Assembly: GCA_938008005.1 (NCBI GenBank)
Contig: CALLLZ010000331.1
Coordinates: forward strand, 1 to 17,269
Origin: an uncultured Marinicella sp.
Lineage (GTDB): Bacteria; Pseudomonadota; Gammaproteobacteria; Xanthomonadales; Marinicellaceae
Direction of reading: 5' to 3'
DNA: 17,269 nt
The translations under genes and the position numbers were made by a program. The notes beneath the pieces are model-generated. The model did no database searches. It was not told the DNA's origin and saw only the letters and a program-made list of their open reading frames with translations. Positions 7,321 through 15,267 of this stretch are shown piece after piece (positions within the stretch are counted from its first letter, which is position 1; every line of letters begins with the position of its first letter).

Positions 7321-9882
7321 TTAGTGAAGGTGCTCAGTGGCATTTGAAGCCATAATGTCAGTGTTTCTTATCAGATCAGCTTGGAAAATGGCATTAATGA
7401 CCCAGCGTTGAGTGCCATACCAGAAGGCTCTGAAGTTAGGGTTAAAGCCAAATTTAATTACAGTCCCTCGACCTGTTCTTTCAGCCACCACCAAGGGCGC
7501 ATTCTTTATTTTTTTAAACCAATGATCTGATACATAACCAGCTGCTCTGACTTGATCTGTGACTTGTAATGGTGTGTTGTAAAACTGTCCAGATTTTGAA
7601 CTCACTGGCTTAAGTACTGCGTTGCCTTTCATCAATACATGTTGAGTTTTTAAGTGTGTGCCAAAAGCTAAGGGGTGAGTCAAGTCAGCATCAGCCGAAA
7701 CAATGGCGCCACCCAGTACTTTTTGGGCGAAATCTTTTTGGTAATCACCATAGGCTTTACGGGTGGGCTTGTCGGCTTCATTGTTTTTTGGTTTTTTTCC
7801 ACTGTCTTTATCTTCATGCCTGTCTTTAGGGTCATTGTGAAAATGGTTGTCCACCCAGGTTGCGGCTTGTTGTATAGCAATTAAATGACCGCCAGCATTG
7901 ACCCATTGATTGAGTTTGTCCGCCATTTTTTTATTCAGGTTGTTTTTGTAATTACCACTGGGCATGATGATATGGGTATATGCATGCAGATCTACATTAT
8001 TAACATGAGATAATCGAGTTTTGGTGATTGGCATGAATACTTGGGTATCGAATAAGTGCCATAAACTGCCGGCTTGATAGGCATCAACACCTTGACCAAC
8101 TAGCATCATTACTTTGGGGTGCTTGAGTTTTTGTACAGTTGGAGAACCTAAATCAACACCTTGGTCTGCCAAGGCTGTAGTCAGTGGATGCCACTGTACA
8201 AAAAATGCGTCGGTGATGGTGCTTAGGATTGAAAAAAGCTCATCTTGATTGGTTTCGGCATCAACAGGTAACACAAAACTGCCAGCGGGTACCCGGTTGC
8301 CATTGATGCTAAGAGGCTTGCCAGCGATCATCACAGTTTTGTTTATTTGACCCAAGTAGTGCAAAGCAGCCGGTGCATTACCACTGCTCCAATCAAATAC
8401 ATATGCGACGGCGTCTTTGTTATAGGTGTTTTTTGGTTGGTTGTTTGGGTATTGTTGATTGGTGCTGACTGTTGATGTAATAGCTGTCCATGGTAAACCC
8501 CAAGCCATACCTATATTCCAGGCAGATACATCGTAAAATGTGTTGTCATTAAAGCTGGTATCGGTATTGAATAAGGATTGTACTAAAGTGGTTTGTTCTT
8601 GCTTTAAAGGTATATAGAGACTCAAGTTTTTCTTATAAGAATGATTCTTTACGGTTTTGTCAGCGCTCAAATTGGCGTATTTTATTTGATGTTGGTTCAA
8701 GAACCCTTTTAATCTCTGAGCTGTTAAGGCGTTGTTGGAAACGTCTACTAAATACCCCTGGGTTGAAAGTTTGGTTGCCGCCTTAGATGCATTGCTAAAA
8801 AAGTCTTTTTTATAATCAATGAATTCTTGGCGGTTGACTTGTGCTCCTTGTAATGTTGAACGAGCTGTTAAAAATTGATTTCTGATCCCTTTGGCCAAAG
8901 TGGTTTGACCATTGCGGGTATCAATCACCCCACCCATGGCTCTGCCTTGTTCAAATAAAATGCCCACACTGCCTTGTAAATCAGGGTAGGTTGAACCTTT
9001 GCCAGGATAAAAATCGTCAAAACTTTCTTTGCTGTAGTAACTTTGGCTGACTTGATCTAAAGCTTTGGCATGAAATCGAGCCAATTTTTCAGTTAACTCA
9101 ACATTCTTTGCAGAAATTAACGGGTTCTTTCGGCTGGGGACTCCAGGCTGGAAAAAGAAACTAGCAGCGGAGCCCATTTCATGGTGGTCTGTAAGGATGT
9201 GCGGTTGCCATTCATGAAATTGTTTGATTCTGGCTTTTGATTCTGTTTGAGTTAACAGTAACCAGTCGCGATTCAAGTCAAACCAATAATGATTGGTTCG
9301 TCCGTTTGGCCATTGTTCAATATGTGAGAGATCATTAGGGTCACTAACTGTAGTTAATGATCGGTTGTTATTAACATAAGTGGTGAATCTGGATAAACCA
9401 TCCGGATTAAAACTCGGGTCAACTAAAATTACAGTATTGTTCAAGGCACTTTTAATTTCGTTGCTGTTAGTTGCCAGTAAATACCAGGCATATAGGACCG
9501 ATGCATTAGAGCCACTTGATTCGTTGCCATGTACACTGAATCCATTCCAGATTTTCAGCATATCTGGGTTGGTTTTAATTTGATCCAAGTTTTTAATGTT
9601 TTCAGCAGAGCTGATGGCTAACATAACCAAACGCCGGCCTTCATTGCTCATACCATAATCGATCAGTTTAGCTTCTGGTCTAGATGTGGCTAATACGCTT
9701 AAATAGCTGATCAATTGGTCATGTCGTAGGTGACGGTCACCTAAAGGTTGCCCTAAAACTGTTTCAGGTGATGGGATGCTGGCATCAAACAATTCTCCTT
9801 CGGGTAAGTAAAACTCAAGTGGTTCGGCGAAAACAGAGCATGAAGTGAGTAGCAAACAAAATAAGGCGTTGAATTTAGTCAT
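7321..9882 (-). CDS. Exported M14-family zinc carboxypeptidase with C-terminal GATase-like domain
   Basis: An 853-residue protein with a clear Sec signal peptide (FNALFCLLLTSCSVFA, cleavage near residue 19-20), so probably periplasmic or secreted. Residues about 50-350 are a metallocarboxypeptidase domain. VHGNESSG supplies the zinc ligands His118 and Glu121; FDLNRDW gives the Asn-Arg pair (204-205) matching carboxypeptidase A Asn144-Arg145; DHHEMG gives the third zinc ligand, likely His234; GILFEQGR carries the likely catalytic Glu311. After a linker, residues about 588-830 resemble a class I glutamine amidotransferase-like fold (KVMMLVGQG, THIIMPSG, WVNAGGHLIAI) without an obvious catalytic Cys-His pair, as in other large bacterial M14 proteins. 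A hydrophilic Lys/Asp-rich insert lies at about 685-710. It begins 31 bp after cca and is the last gene of the five-gene run; no good Shine-Dalgarno precedes it. The peptide substrate is unknown. Confidence 0.88.
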   Translation of the reverse strand: MTKFNALFCLLLTSCSVFAEPLEFYLPEGELFDASIPSPETVLGQPLGDRHLRHDQLISYLSVLATSRPEAKLIDYGMSNEGRRLVMLAISSAENIKNLDQIKTNPDMLKIWNGFSVHGNESSGSNASVLYAWYLLATNSNEIKSALNNTVILVDPSFNPDGLSRFTTYVNNNRSLTTVSDPNDLSHIEQWPNGRTNHYWFDLNRDWLLLTQTESKARIKQFHEWQPHILTDHHEMGSAASFFFQPGVPSRKNPLISAKNVELTEKLARFHAKALDQVSQSYYSKESFDDFYPGKGSTYPDLQGSVGILFEQGRAMGGVIDTRNGQTTLAKGIRNQFLTARSTLQGAQVNRQEFIDYKKDFFSNASKAATKLSTQGYLVDVSNNALTAQRLKGFLNQHQIKYANLSADKTVKNHSYKKNLSLYIPLKQEQTTLVQSLFNTDTSFNDNTFYDVSAWNIGMAWGLPWTAITSTVSTNQQYPNNQPKNTYNKDAVAYVFDWSSGNAPAALHYLGQINKTVMIAGKPLSINGNRVPAGSFVLPVDAETNQDELFSILSTITDAFFVQWHPLTTALADQGVDLGSPTVQKLKHPKVMMLVGQGVDAYQAGSLWHLFDTQVFMPITKTRLSHVNNVDLHAYTHIIMPSGNYKNNLNKKMADKLNQWVNAGGHLIAIQQAATWVDNHFHNDPKDRHEDKDSGKKPKNNEADKPTRKAYGDYQKDFAQKVLGGAIVSADADLTHPLAFGTHLKTQHVLMKGNAVLKPVSSKSGQFYNTPLQVTDQVRAAGYVSDHWFKKIKNAPLVVAERTGRGTVIKFGFNPNFRAFWYGTQRWVINAIFQADLIRNTDIMASNATEHLH

Positions 9883-9913
9883 AATTTTAAGTCAGAGATA
9901 TATTGGTATTGGT

Positions 9914-11164
9914 TTATATTTGGGCTAATTGTTGTTTCATTGATTGTATGGCACTGACACGTAATTGTCTAATTTGGTTGCCGAGTTCTTGACCTTGGTA
10001 GCCCTGAACATAAAGTGGTTGTTTATTGATACTTTGAGCGGCTTTGAATAATTGTCTGATGAAATCGGCTTGTGGATAGGTTTTGAATTCATCGCCCCAA
10101 CGCCCAGTGGCATCGGCTTGACATGCCAGTATGAACTTTTCTAACTGTTTAGGTTGTCGATAGGCGCTGAGTCTGCTGAATAGCTTTTCGATTGTAGTGG
10201 CTCTTAATTCCATGATTGTGTGGGCATGTAAGTGCCATTGGCAGACCAGCAAAGCTAACCTTTTATAATGGCTTGGAACTTTAAGTCTTCTGCAAACTGC
10301 TTTAACCAATGGCACCCCCGCCATTTCATGGCCGCGGTGACTGGGCAGGATACTTTTGGGGGTTATGCCTTTGCCTAGGTCATGAACCATCACAGCAAAA
10401 GCCACATCATTGTCCAAATCTTTGGCTTTATCTATCGCTAGCATGGCATGAATTCCAGTATCTACTTCGGGGTGCCACTTGGCGGTCTGTGGTACCCCAA
10501 AAAGACAATCAATTTCAGGCAGTAACGTTTTTAAAGCGCCGCAATCACGTAAACTTAAAAAGAAAGCGGAAGGCGTCATTTGGTTCAGTGAGTTTTTTAT
10601 TTCTTGCCAGACCCTTTCAGATACCAAGGTTTCAATTTCACCGGCATTGACTAATTGGGTCATCAGCTTTTTAGTTTCAGGGTGTATTTTAAAGCCCAGA
10701 TGTTTGAAACGACTCATGAATCTCGCAACTCTCAATACCCTAACCGGATCTTCAGCAAACGCTGGAGATACATGGCGCAACATTTTATTGTTAATGTCTT
10801 CTTGGCCACCATGTGGGTCAATGATTTGGCCGCTTGTATCCATTGCAATTGCATTTATTGTGAGGTCTCGGCGCAATAAATCATCTTCTAAACTGACGTT
10901 GCGATCAGTATTGAACTCGAAACCATGATAACCTTTTGCAGTTTTTCTTTCGGTTCGTGCCAGTGCATACTCGTGTTTGGTTTCAGGGTGTAAAAACACT
11001 GGAAAATCTTTGCCGACGGGTAAATAACCATCGGCAAGCATTTGTTCAGGGTCGCTACCAACCACAACATAATCTTTATCCTTGATTTTTAGGCCAAGTA
11101 GCTGATCTCTTACTGCACCACCAACCAGATAGGTAGTGGGTTGCTTGTGGCTGATTCCGGTCAT
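9914..11164 (-). CDS. cca: CCA-adding enzyme (tRNA nucleotidyltransferase) with HD domain
   Basis: A 416-residue protein, close to the 412 of E. coli Cca. It adds or repairs the 3'-terminal CCA of tRNAs. The class II nucleotidyltransferase head shows YLVGGAVRD (residues 12-20), the catalytic carboxylates in KDKDYVVVG (Asp29 and Asp31), RRDLTINAIA (98-107) and EDPVRVLRVARF (138-149). An HD phosphohydrolase domain follows with GIHAML (about 237-242), MVHDLGKG (His261-Asp262) and HRGHE (277-281). This long HD-containing form in gammaproteobacteria also has phosphatase and 2',3'-cyclic phosphodiesterase activity in E. coli. The ATG at 11164 lies 19 bp after the slt stop, and M14 follows after 31 bp, consistent with one operon. 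No clear Shine-Dalgarno is visible, as for several genes in this run. Confidence 0.96.
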   Translation of the reverse strand: MTGISHKQPTTYLVGGAVRDQLLGLKIKDKDYVVVGSDPEQMLADGYLPVGKDFPVFLHPETKHEYALARTERKTAKGYHGFEFNTDRNVSLEDDLLRRDLTINAIAMDTSGQIIDPHGGQEDINNKMLRHVSPAFAEDPVRVLRVARFMSRFKHLGFKIHPETKKLMTQLVNAGEIETLVSERVWQEIKNSLNQMTPSAFFLSLRDCGALKTLLPEIDCLFGVPQTAKWHPEVDTGIHAMLAIDKAKDLDNDVAFAVMVHDLGKGITPKSILPSHRGHEMAGVPLVKAVCRRLKVPSHYKRLALLVCQWHLHAHTIMELRATTIEKLFSRLSAYRQPKQLEKFILACQADATGRWGDEFKTYPQADFIRQLFKAAQSINKQPLYVQGYQGQELGNQIRQLRVSAIQSMKQQLAQI

Positions 11165-11183
11165 GATTTTTTATGAGTATAGT

Positions 11184-13178
11184 TCATGGTGAACAAGTGG
11201 CTTGTACTGTCTGTTGGTTAATGGAGCTATTGGGCCAAGGTGAAGTTGCAGTTTGATCAATAGGCATGGTTGGCATCCAGCTCGAGATTCGGCGCGGGGT
11301 TTGGTTTATCAACCAATCATAAATGGTCACATTAGATAGTATTTTGGTTACATAATTGCGAGTTTCTCTATAGGGAATGGTTTCTAACCAAATATCAGGA
11401 GACTTTGAAAATCCAGAACTCCAGTCAACTGATTTACCCTCGCCTGCATTGTACGCGGCAGCCACCAAGATTGGGTGGTTGAACTGTTTAAAAAGATTTT
11501 TTTGATATTGTACACCCAGCTTAATATTGAGTGGTGGCTGATGTAATTCTCGGTTATTACTGATGGATAGTCCAAGCTGTTTGGCGATGGTTTTAGCCGT
11601 TGGAGGAATTAATTGCATCAATCCATGTGCATTGGCGCGCGAAACGGCATCTTTGGCCCATGCACTCTCTTGTTTAATGATGGCCATTACCCATTGTGGC
11701 ATTGGGTTGCTGGTGTTGGCTTGGGATTTTATGATAGATTGATGTGCTATTGGATAGCGCCAATCGTAGTTCTCCCATAAGCCCAAATCAGCCATGGTCG
11801 TGATGGCTTTTGCATACCAGTTTTCTGCTTTAACTATTGCAGCTATGGCAATCTTTTCATCGCGATTTAAACTTTTATATGAGGTGTTCCACTCTCTGCG
11901 TGCAGCCGTTAATAAGCCGGCATGGTGTAATTCGATGGCTCTGAGAATAGCTGGGGGAGGTTTATATTGTGTGAGTTTTGGAGTGACTGGTTTTTTACAC
12001 AGGCGATAAGGTTGGCGCAGGTGATCGGCTGCCAGGAAACCATAATAATTGGTTTTTTTTCGCAAGCGATTGAATATTTTTTTGGCTTCGGCTTGTTGGC
12101 CGGTTTTGGCCATGGCTCGTGCAGTCCAGTACTGCCAACGATCTTGGCTTAATTGCCTTAAAGTCATTTTTTGCAATGCATCAAACACATCCTGCCACTG
12201 CTCATTGTATAAATAATAACGGACGATCCAAGCTTTAATTTGGTCATCCTTCATATCAGCAGGTAGCTGATTCATCGCATCAATCGAAAAGGGTTCATAG
12301 TCGGTTGCAGCGAATAAGGCCATTTGTCGTTCAACTTGATGGTTTTGTGCGTCGGTCAATTTGTGTGAAGTTTTGATATTCGGCCACAAGTTGTATAGTG
12401 TGGCTGGTTTTTTTGTGGCCATGCGCATGCTGGTTTTATAAATTAACCCGGGTAGCTCAGTGTTGGTGGGCCATTGAAGGGATTGATTCAACGCAGCTAT
12501 AGGGTTCTTCATTAGACCGATGGCTTGTTCTACCCAATCGGGCTTAACTTTGAGTTGGTTTTTCAGGTGTTGAGCTAATGAAAAATTGTTGCTCTCAAAA
12601 GTCAATTTGATTCTTTGTAGCAACTTGGCGTCGGTCAAATGACCTTGTTTCTCCCACCATTTAAAAGCTGGATCACAACTTTCTGGTGCAGATAGGCCTG
12701 ACATCCACATGGTTTCGGTCAAAGCTGCTAAGCCTTGTATTTTTCCTTGATTGATGCGTGCGTTCAGGTACCAACATTGACGCCTTCCTTGATCAAAGCC
12801 ATTATGATATTTAAGGTAAGTTGACCATTTTTTTTGCAAACCTAATTGGTCAACCAAATAGTTTTTAAGTTGTTTATTCAGTGGGCTGTTTGGGTGTTTT
12901 TGTTTAAAGTCTGTAATCGCTTTTTCTGGTAATTGGGCCATTTTACTGCGAAGAAGTGCATAATCTAAGTAGTGGTTGATCGGGTATTTATCCAGAGGTT
13001 GACGTCGGTTATTAACCGCCATCTCATTTCCTTGCAAGGCCAAACTGTAAAGTGTTCTGAATAGTTTTCTTTGTTGGTCAGTCTGTGCCAGCAGATCGGC
13101 GGTAAAAAAAGTTGTAAAAACAGCAGATATGACTAAGCTGAAATGAATGAGTTTTTGCCTGCATTGCAAGGTTTGCAT
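11184..13178 (-). CDS. slt: Soluble lytic murein transglycosylase (Slt70 type)
   Basis: A 664-residue protein (E. coli Slt70 is about 645) that cleaves glycan strands of peptidoglycan in the periplasm to give 1,6-anhydromuropeptides. The N-terminus has a hydrophobic signal (about residues 11-31, ending FFTADLLAQ). Residues about 35-470 form the alpha-helical U-shaped superhelix typical of the family. The catalytic domain starts near 480: VMAIIKQESAW contains the catalytic Glu504, followed by AHGLMQLIPPTA (517-528), AAYNAGEG (574-581) and ETIPYRETRNYV (599-610). The ATG at 13178 lies 4 bp after the HD gene stop, so translational coupling is likely. A C-terminal tail rich in Ser/Thr/Gln (about 640-664) extends past the usual domain. 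The enzyme class is clear from the intact motifs. Confidence 0.95.
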   Translation of the reverse strand: MQTLQCRQKLIHFSLVISAVFTTFFTADLLAQTDQQRKLFRTLYSLALQGNEMAVNNRRQPLDKYPINHYLDYALLRSKMAQLPEKAITDFKQKHPNSPLNKQLKNYLVDQLGLQKKWSTYLKYHNGFDQGRRQCWYLNARINQGKIQGLAALTETMWMSGLSAPESCDPAFKWWEKQGHLTDAKLLQRIKLTFESNNFSLAQHLKNQLKVKPDWVEQAIGLMKNPIAALNQSLQWPTNTELPGLIYKTSMRMATKKPATLYNLWPNIKTSHKLTDAQNHQVERQMALFAATDYEPFSIDAMNQLPADMKDDQIKAWIVRYYLYNEQWQDVFDALQKMTLRQLSQDRWQYWTARAMAKTGQQAEAKKIFNRLRKKTNYYGFLAADHLRQPYRLCKKPVTPKLTQYKPPPAILRAIELHHAGLLTAARREWNTSYKSLNRDEKIAIAAIVKAENWYAKAITTMADLGLWENYDWRYPIAHQSIIKSQANTSNPMPQWVMAIIKQESAWAKDAVSRANAHGLMQLIPPTAKTIAKQLGLSISNNRELHQPPLNIKLGVQYQKNLFKQFNHPILVAAAYNAGEGKSVDWSSGFSKSPDIWLETIPYRETRNYVTKILSNVTIYDWLINQTPRRISSWMPTMPIDQTATSPWPNSSINQQTVQATCSP

Positions 13179-13182
13179 TGTT

Positions 13183-13848
13183 TTAGGTCACTTCCTGTTC
13201 TAGTTGTTGTAAAAACTGTCGCATAAACTCATCCCTTTTTTTGGCTTCTTGTTGTGCCGCTTGGGTTTGGAATGAATCTTTTAGCGTCAATAGCTTGGTA
13301 TAAAAGTGATCAATGATAGCGGCTTGATCATCAGGTTTTCTATCATAACAAAAAGGATCTTCATGAAATGTTAAGGGGTTGCCAAATCCAGCGCCAACCA
13401 GTAAGGTTCGACAAACTCCAATCGCTCCCAAAGCATCCATGCGGTCGGCATCTTGTACTACTTGAGCTTCCAAACTCTCACATGAGATATTAGCAGAAAA
13501 ACTGTGTGCCATGATGGCATGGTGTATTTCAGCCAAAAATTGTTGTGGATACTCACATTCAGATAATATTTTCAAGGCTTCATCAGCGGCCAACTTAGAT
13601 GCTTTTGAACGCAAGGGCGAATCTTTACTGACTTGGATGCAATCATGGAGCCAAGCAGCCGGTAATACCACCCACATATTGGCTTGTTCGGCCTGACAAA
13701 ATTGTTTGGCGGATTTAACCACACGCTTTATATGATTGATGTCATGCCCAGCATCGACAGTTTCAATCTCTTGTACATGAGCTTGAAACAGCTGTTCCCA
13801 TTGTGCAATTTGACTGTCTGACATGGGTGTGGGTATGTGATTTGTCAT
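13183..13848 (-). CDS. HD-domain phosphohydrolase (YedJ-like)
   Basis: A 221-residue protein from the ATG at 13848; a TTG two codons upstream (13854) would overlap rdgC by 4 bp. The HD metal-site pattern is intact: His39 in DINHIKRV, His68-Asp69 in AAWLHDCIQ, His114 in IMAHSF and Asp134 in VVQDADRMDALGAIG. The VQDADRLDALGAIGIAR-like signature and the FHEDPF-type segment near residue 160 match YedJ-type HD proteins, a group of uncharacterised metal-dependent phosphohydrolases, probably acting on a phosphorylated small molecule or nucleotide. It is cytoplasmic: no signal peptide is visible. With the ATG start, only 2 bp separate it from the rdgC stop, and slt follows after 4 bp, so the three genes are probably translated from one message. 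GGGA about 10 bp before the ATG may serve as ribosome binding site. Fold is confident; substrate unknown. Confidence 0.88.
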   Translation of the reverse strand: MTNHIPTPMSDSQIAQWEQLFQAHVQEIETVDAGHDINHIKRVVKSAKQFCQAEQANMWVVLPAAWLHDCIQVSKDSPLRSKASKLAADEALKILSECEYPQQFLAEIHHAIMAHSFSANISCESLEAQVVQDADRMDALGAIGVCRTLLVGAGFGNPLTFHEDPFCYDRKPDDQAAIIDHFYTKLLTLKDSFQTQAAQQEAKKRDEFMRQFLQQLEQEVT

Positions 13849-13850
13849 AT

Positions 13851-14750
13851 TCAATGAGTCCCAAAAACTTCAAACAACGACTTGAGTAAAGCCCTAAGTT
13901 CTAAACTGAATAAAGTAAAGCGGCTGTCAAGTAATTGCCATTCTGATTCAATTGATTCATCATCTAACTGATCTAATACAATGTCAGTGAATTTGACTTT
14001 TTTTATGCCCATATCATGACCAAGGACCAATTCAACCCGATCGTTATACGCCAAGCCTAGCTGAGTAACCAAATAGCCATTATCAATGTGTAATTTCATC
14101 TGGTCATCCAAATGGGCGATGTTACGTCCTCGAACCACACCTTTGGTATCATCTAATGTTTCAAGCACAATTTCATTGTCAAGTTGAAAACCCGCGTCTC
14201 CTTTGGCTTGAAGCACCCACTGCGTCAAGACTTGGGCCATAGAAGAAGATGGGCCAAAAGCAGAGGCTTTGAATGAGCCCAAAGTTTGGCGCAATTGAGA
14301 CACCAGATCTTCGGCGGCATTTTGGCTGGCGCAATCAACCACCAATAAACCTAACTTTAAGTCAATATAAGCACTGATTGATTTGGGCTTAACAAAGGCT
14401 TGAGGTAGCATTTCTAGCATCAACTGTTGTTTCATGTCGGTTTGTTGTTTACGACCTGGTTTTTGCCCTGATTCATCTCGCATGGATTCAAGTTGTTGAT
14501 TGAGCTGGTGGTTAACGACTGCGGCAGGCAGTACTTTTTCTTCTACACCAAGTGTGAATAACAGTGCATCGCCGCTTTGTAACACAAACAACTCGCTGTC
14601 AGAGCCGAATGGAGAAACCCAGCCTTTTGAGATGGCTTCCATAGGAGCACAAGCTTTCAAGGCGTCTTTTTTCAAAGCATCAGAAAGCTGTTCTGCATTG
14701 AGGCCAAAACCTTCATTAAGTTGAAACAAGCGGGCATTTTTGAACCACAT
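13851..14750 (-). CDS. rdgC: Recombination-associated protein RdgC
   Basis: A 299-residue protein, matching the roughly 300 of E. coli RdgC, a ring-forming double-stranded DNA binding protein that limits RecA activity and is found in beta- and gammaproteobacteria. The N-terminus MWFKNARLFQL, the segment KGWVSPFG (residues 42-49), RDESGQKPGRKQ (91-102), MLEMLPQAF (111-119) and the C-terminal LDDESIESEWQLLDSRFTL pattern are characteristic. The ATG at 14750 has a good Shine-Dalgarno, AAGGAT, about 7-8 bp upstream, unlike most genes further along the run, which suggests that it is the first gene of the operon. Its promoter region holds the CTG-N10-CAG palindrome annotated separately. The HD gene starts 2 bp after its stop. 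Confidence 0.96.
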   Translation of the reverse strand: MWFKNARLFQLNEGFGLNAEQLSDALKKDALKACAPMEAISKGWVSPFGSDSELFVLQSGDALLFTLGVEEKVLPAAVVNHQLNQQLESMRDESGQKPGRKQQTDMKQQLMLEMLPQAFVKPKSISAYIDLKLGLLVVDCASQNAAEDLVSQLRQTLGSFKASAFGPSSSMAQVLTQWVLQAKGDAGFQLDNEIVLETLDDTKGVVRGRNIAHLDDQMKLHIDNGYLVTQLGLAYNDRVELVLGHDMGIKKVKFTDIVLDQLDDESIESEWQLLDSRFTLFSLELRALLKSLFEVFGTH

Positions 14751-14775
14751 AAATTATCCTTAATTAAAAGTGTTT

Positions 14776-14804
14776 ATTTTAGTCAATTCTGGTTTTAAAA
14801 ACAG
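14776..14804 (-). promoter_or_regulatory. rdgC promoter with LexA-like operator
   Basis: On the - strand, CTGTTTTTAAAACCAG (14804-14789) fits CTG-N10-CAG, the core of the gammaproteobacterial LexA box, and its two halves are complementary at all but one pair of positions. A -10-like TAAAAT (5 of 6) lies at 14781-14776, so the palindrome would cover the -35 region and spacer, a usual place for a repressor site. The -35 is poor (CTGTTT). The rdgC ATG is 26 bp past the -10. SOS control of this operon is inferred, not shown. Confidence 0.4.
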
Positions 14805-14820
14805 CTAAATTTAAATAGCT
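14803..14820. repeat. Second palindrome next to the LexA-like site
   Basis: AGCTA (14803-14807) and TAGCT (14816-14820) are inverted repeats around AATTTAAA, itself partly self-complementary. It abuts the LexA-like palindrome and lies between the divergent rdgC run and the first small + strand gene. It could be a second regulator site, or chance symmetry in AT-rich DNA. Confidence 0.3.
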
Positions 14821-14894
14821 GCCTGAACTGTTTACATGTTGAATATTAATAATATCAGTTGTTGTTGCTGAATTTTTTATAGACTTGTGTTAAT

Positions 14895-14904
14895 TTGTAT
14901 ACAA
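14895..14904. repeat. Perfect 10-bp palindrome upstream of the first small gene
   Basis: TTGTATACAA at 14895-14904 is fully self-complementary. It lies 30 bp before the ATG of the first small RR-motif gene, where an operator or promoter element would be expected. Function is not shown. Confidence 0.25.
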
Positions 14905-14934
14905 GAAATTTTGATGTTTTATATAGGTGAAATG

Positions 14935-15120
14935 ATGTTTGGTTTTTTTAAAAAGAACAAGAAAACCGTCGAAAAAGCCGATAAAAGGAAAAGGCAAAGA
15001 CGTTTAAATACCACTCCTCGGCGAACAGAGTATCGTTGGGAGCCAGATAAATCAGAGAGACGGGATGAGATGGATCGACGCAAAGATAGAAAAACATGGA
15101 ATAATACCAACAGTAAATAG
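14935..15120 (+). CDS. Small highly charged RR-motif protein A (61 aa)
   Basis: A 61-residue protein with a short hydrophobic start (MFGFF) followed by a very polar Lys/Arg/Glu/Asp-rich chain. Residues 16-50 align without gaps to residues 22-56 of the next small gene, sharing paired arginines at equal spacing (RR at 22-23, 29-30, 42-43 and DRR at 47-49). Codons at the shared arginines differ between the genes while the residues stay, which argues that both are real coding genes. The start at 14935 is chosen because AGG at 14925-14927 lies 7 bp upstream; the adjacent ATG at 14932 is also possible. It is divergent from rdgC. I do not recognise a family. The composition suggests a disordered nucleic-acid- or membrane-surface-binding protein, by inference only. 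Confidence 0.65.
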   Translation: MFGFFKKNKKTVEKADKRKRQRRLNTTPRRTEYRWEPDKSERRDEMDRRKDRKTWNNTNSK

Positions 15121-15127
15121 TGCTTTT

Positions 15128-15155
15128 TTGACAGCTGTTAGTTTTTTATTGTGAT
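15128..15155 (+). promoter_or_regulatory. Candidate promoter for small RR-motif gene B
   Basis: A perfect -35 hexamer TTGACA (15128-15133) is followed after 16 bp by TGTGAT (15150-15155), 4 of 6 to the -10 consensus. Predicted initiation near 15163 gives a leader of about 105 bases containing two inverted repeats. The weak -10 makes this tentative. Confidence 0.35.
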
Positions 15156-15198
15156 GAATTAACAGAGGATTTTGCTGAAATTAGACTTTTATTGTGAT
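15144..15198 (+). repeat. 12-bp direct repeat upstream of gene B
   Basis: TTTTATTGTGAT occurs at 15144-15155 and again at 15187-15198, 43 bp apart. The first copy overlaps the candidate -10 box. Such paired copies could be half-sites for one regulator; AT-rich chance similarity cannot be excluded. Confidence 0.4.
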
Positions 15199-15200
15199 AT

Positions 15201-15215
15201 TTTCATAATATGAAA
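15201..15215. repeat. Perfect inverted repeat upstream of gene B
   Basis: TTTCAT (15201-15206) and ATGAAA (15210-15215) are perfect complements around AAT, directly after the second direct-repeat copy. It could be an operator or a leader hairpin for the small gene at 15268. Confidence 0.35.
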
Positions 15216-15221
15216 GTGCCG

Positions 15222-15246
15222 AACTCCCTGTAGAACGGGGTTTTAT
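15222..15246 (+). terminator. Hairpin with short T-run in gene B leader (possible attenuator)
   Basis: AACTCC (15222-15227) pairs with GGGGTT (15237-15242), one pair being G-U, around a 9-base loop, and TTAT follows. It lies after gene A and 21 bp before the gene B start, so it may end gene A transcription or control read-through into B. The stem and T-run are modest. Confidence 0.3.
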
Positions 15247-15267
15247 AATGAGAAAAAGGTAAAAATC

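Noticed and set aside
7214..7324. 36-codon + strand open frame starting Met-Cys-Pro-Ile
   Set aside because: No Shine-Dalgarno, it runs through the terminator hairpin and T-run, and it ends inside the M14 gene. The small-RNA reading fits better.
10479..10928. 149-codon + strand open frame opposite cca
   Set aside because: It lies wholly antisense to well-conserved cca sequence (HD and nucleotidyltransferase regions); its openness is explained by the codon pattern on the other strand.
15192..15209. CRP-like site built on TGTGA in the gene B leader
   Set aside because: Only one half-site is good; the second half (TCACA) does not occur at the required 6-bp spacing.
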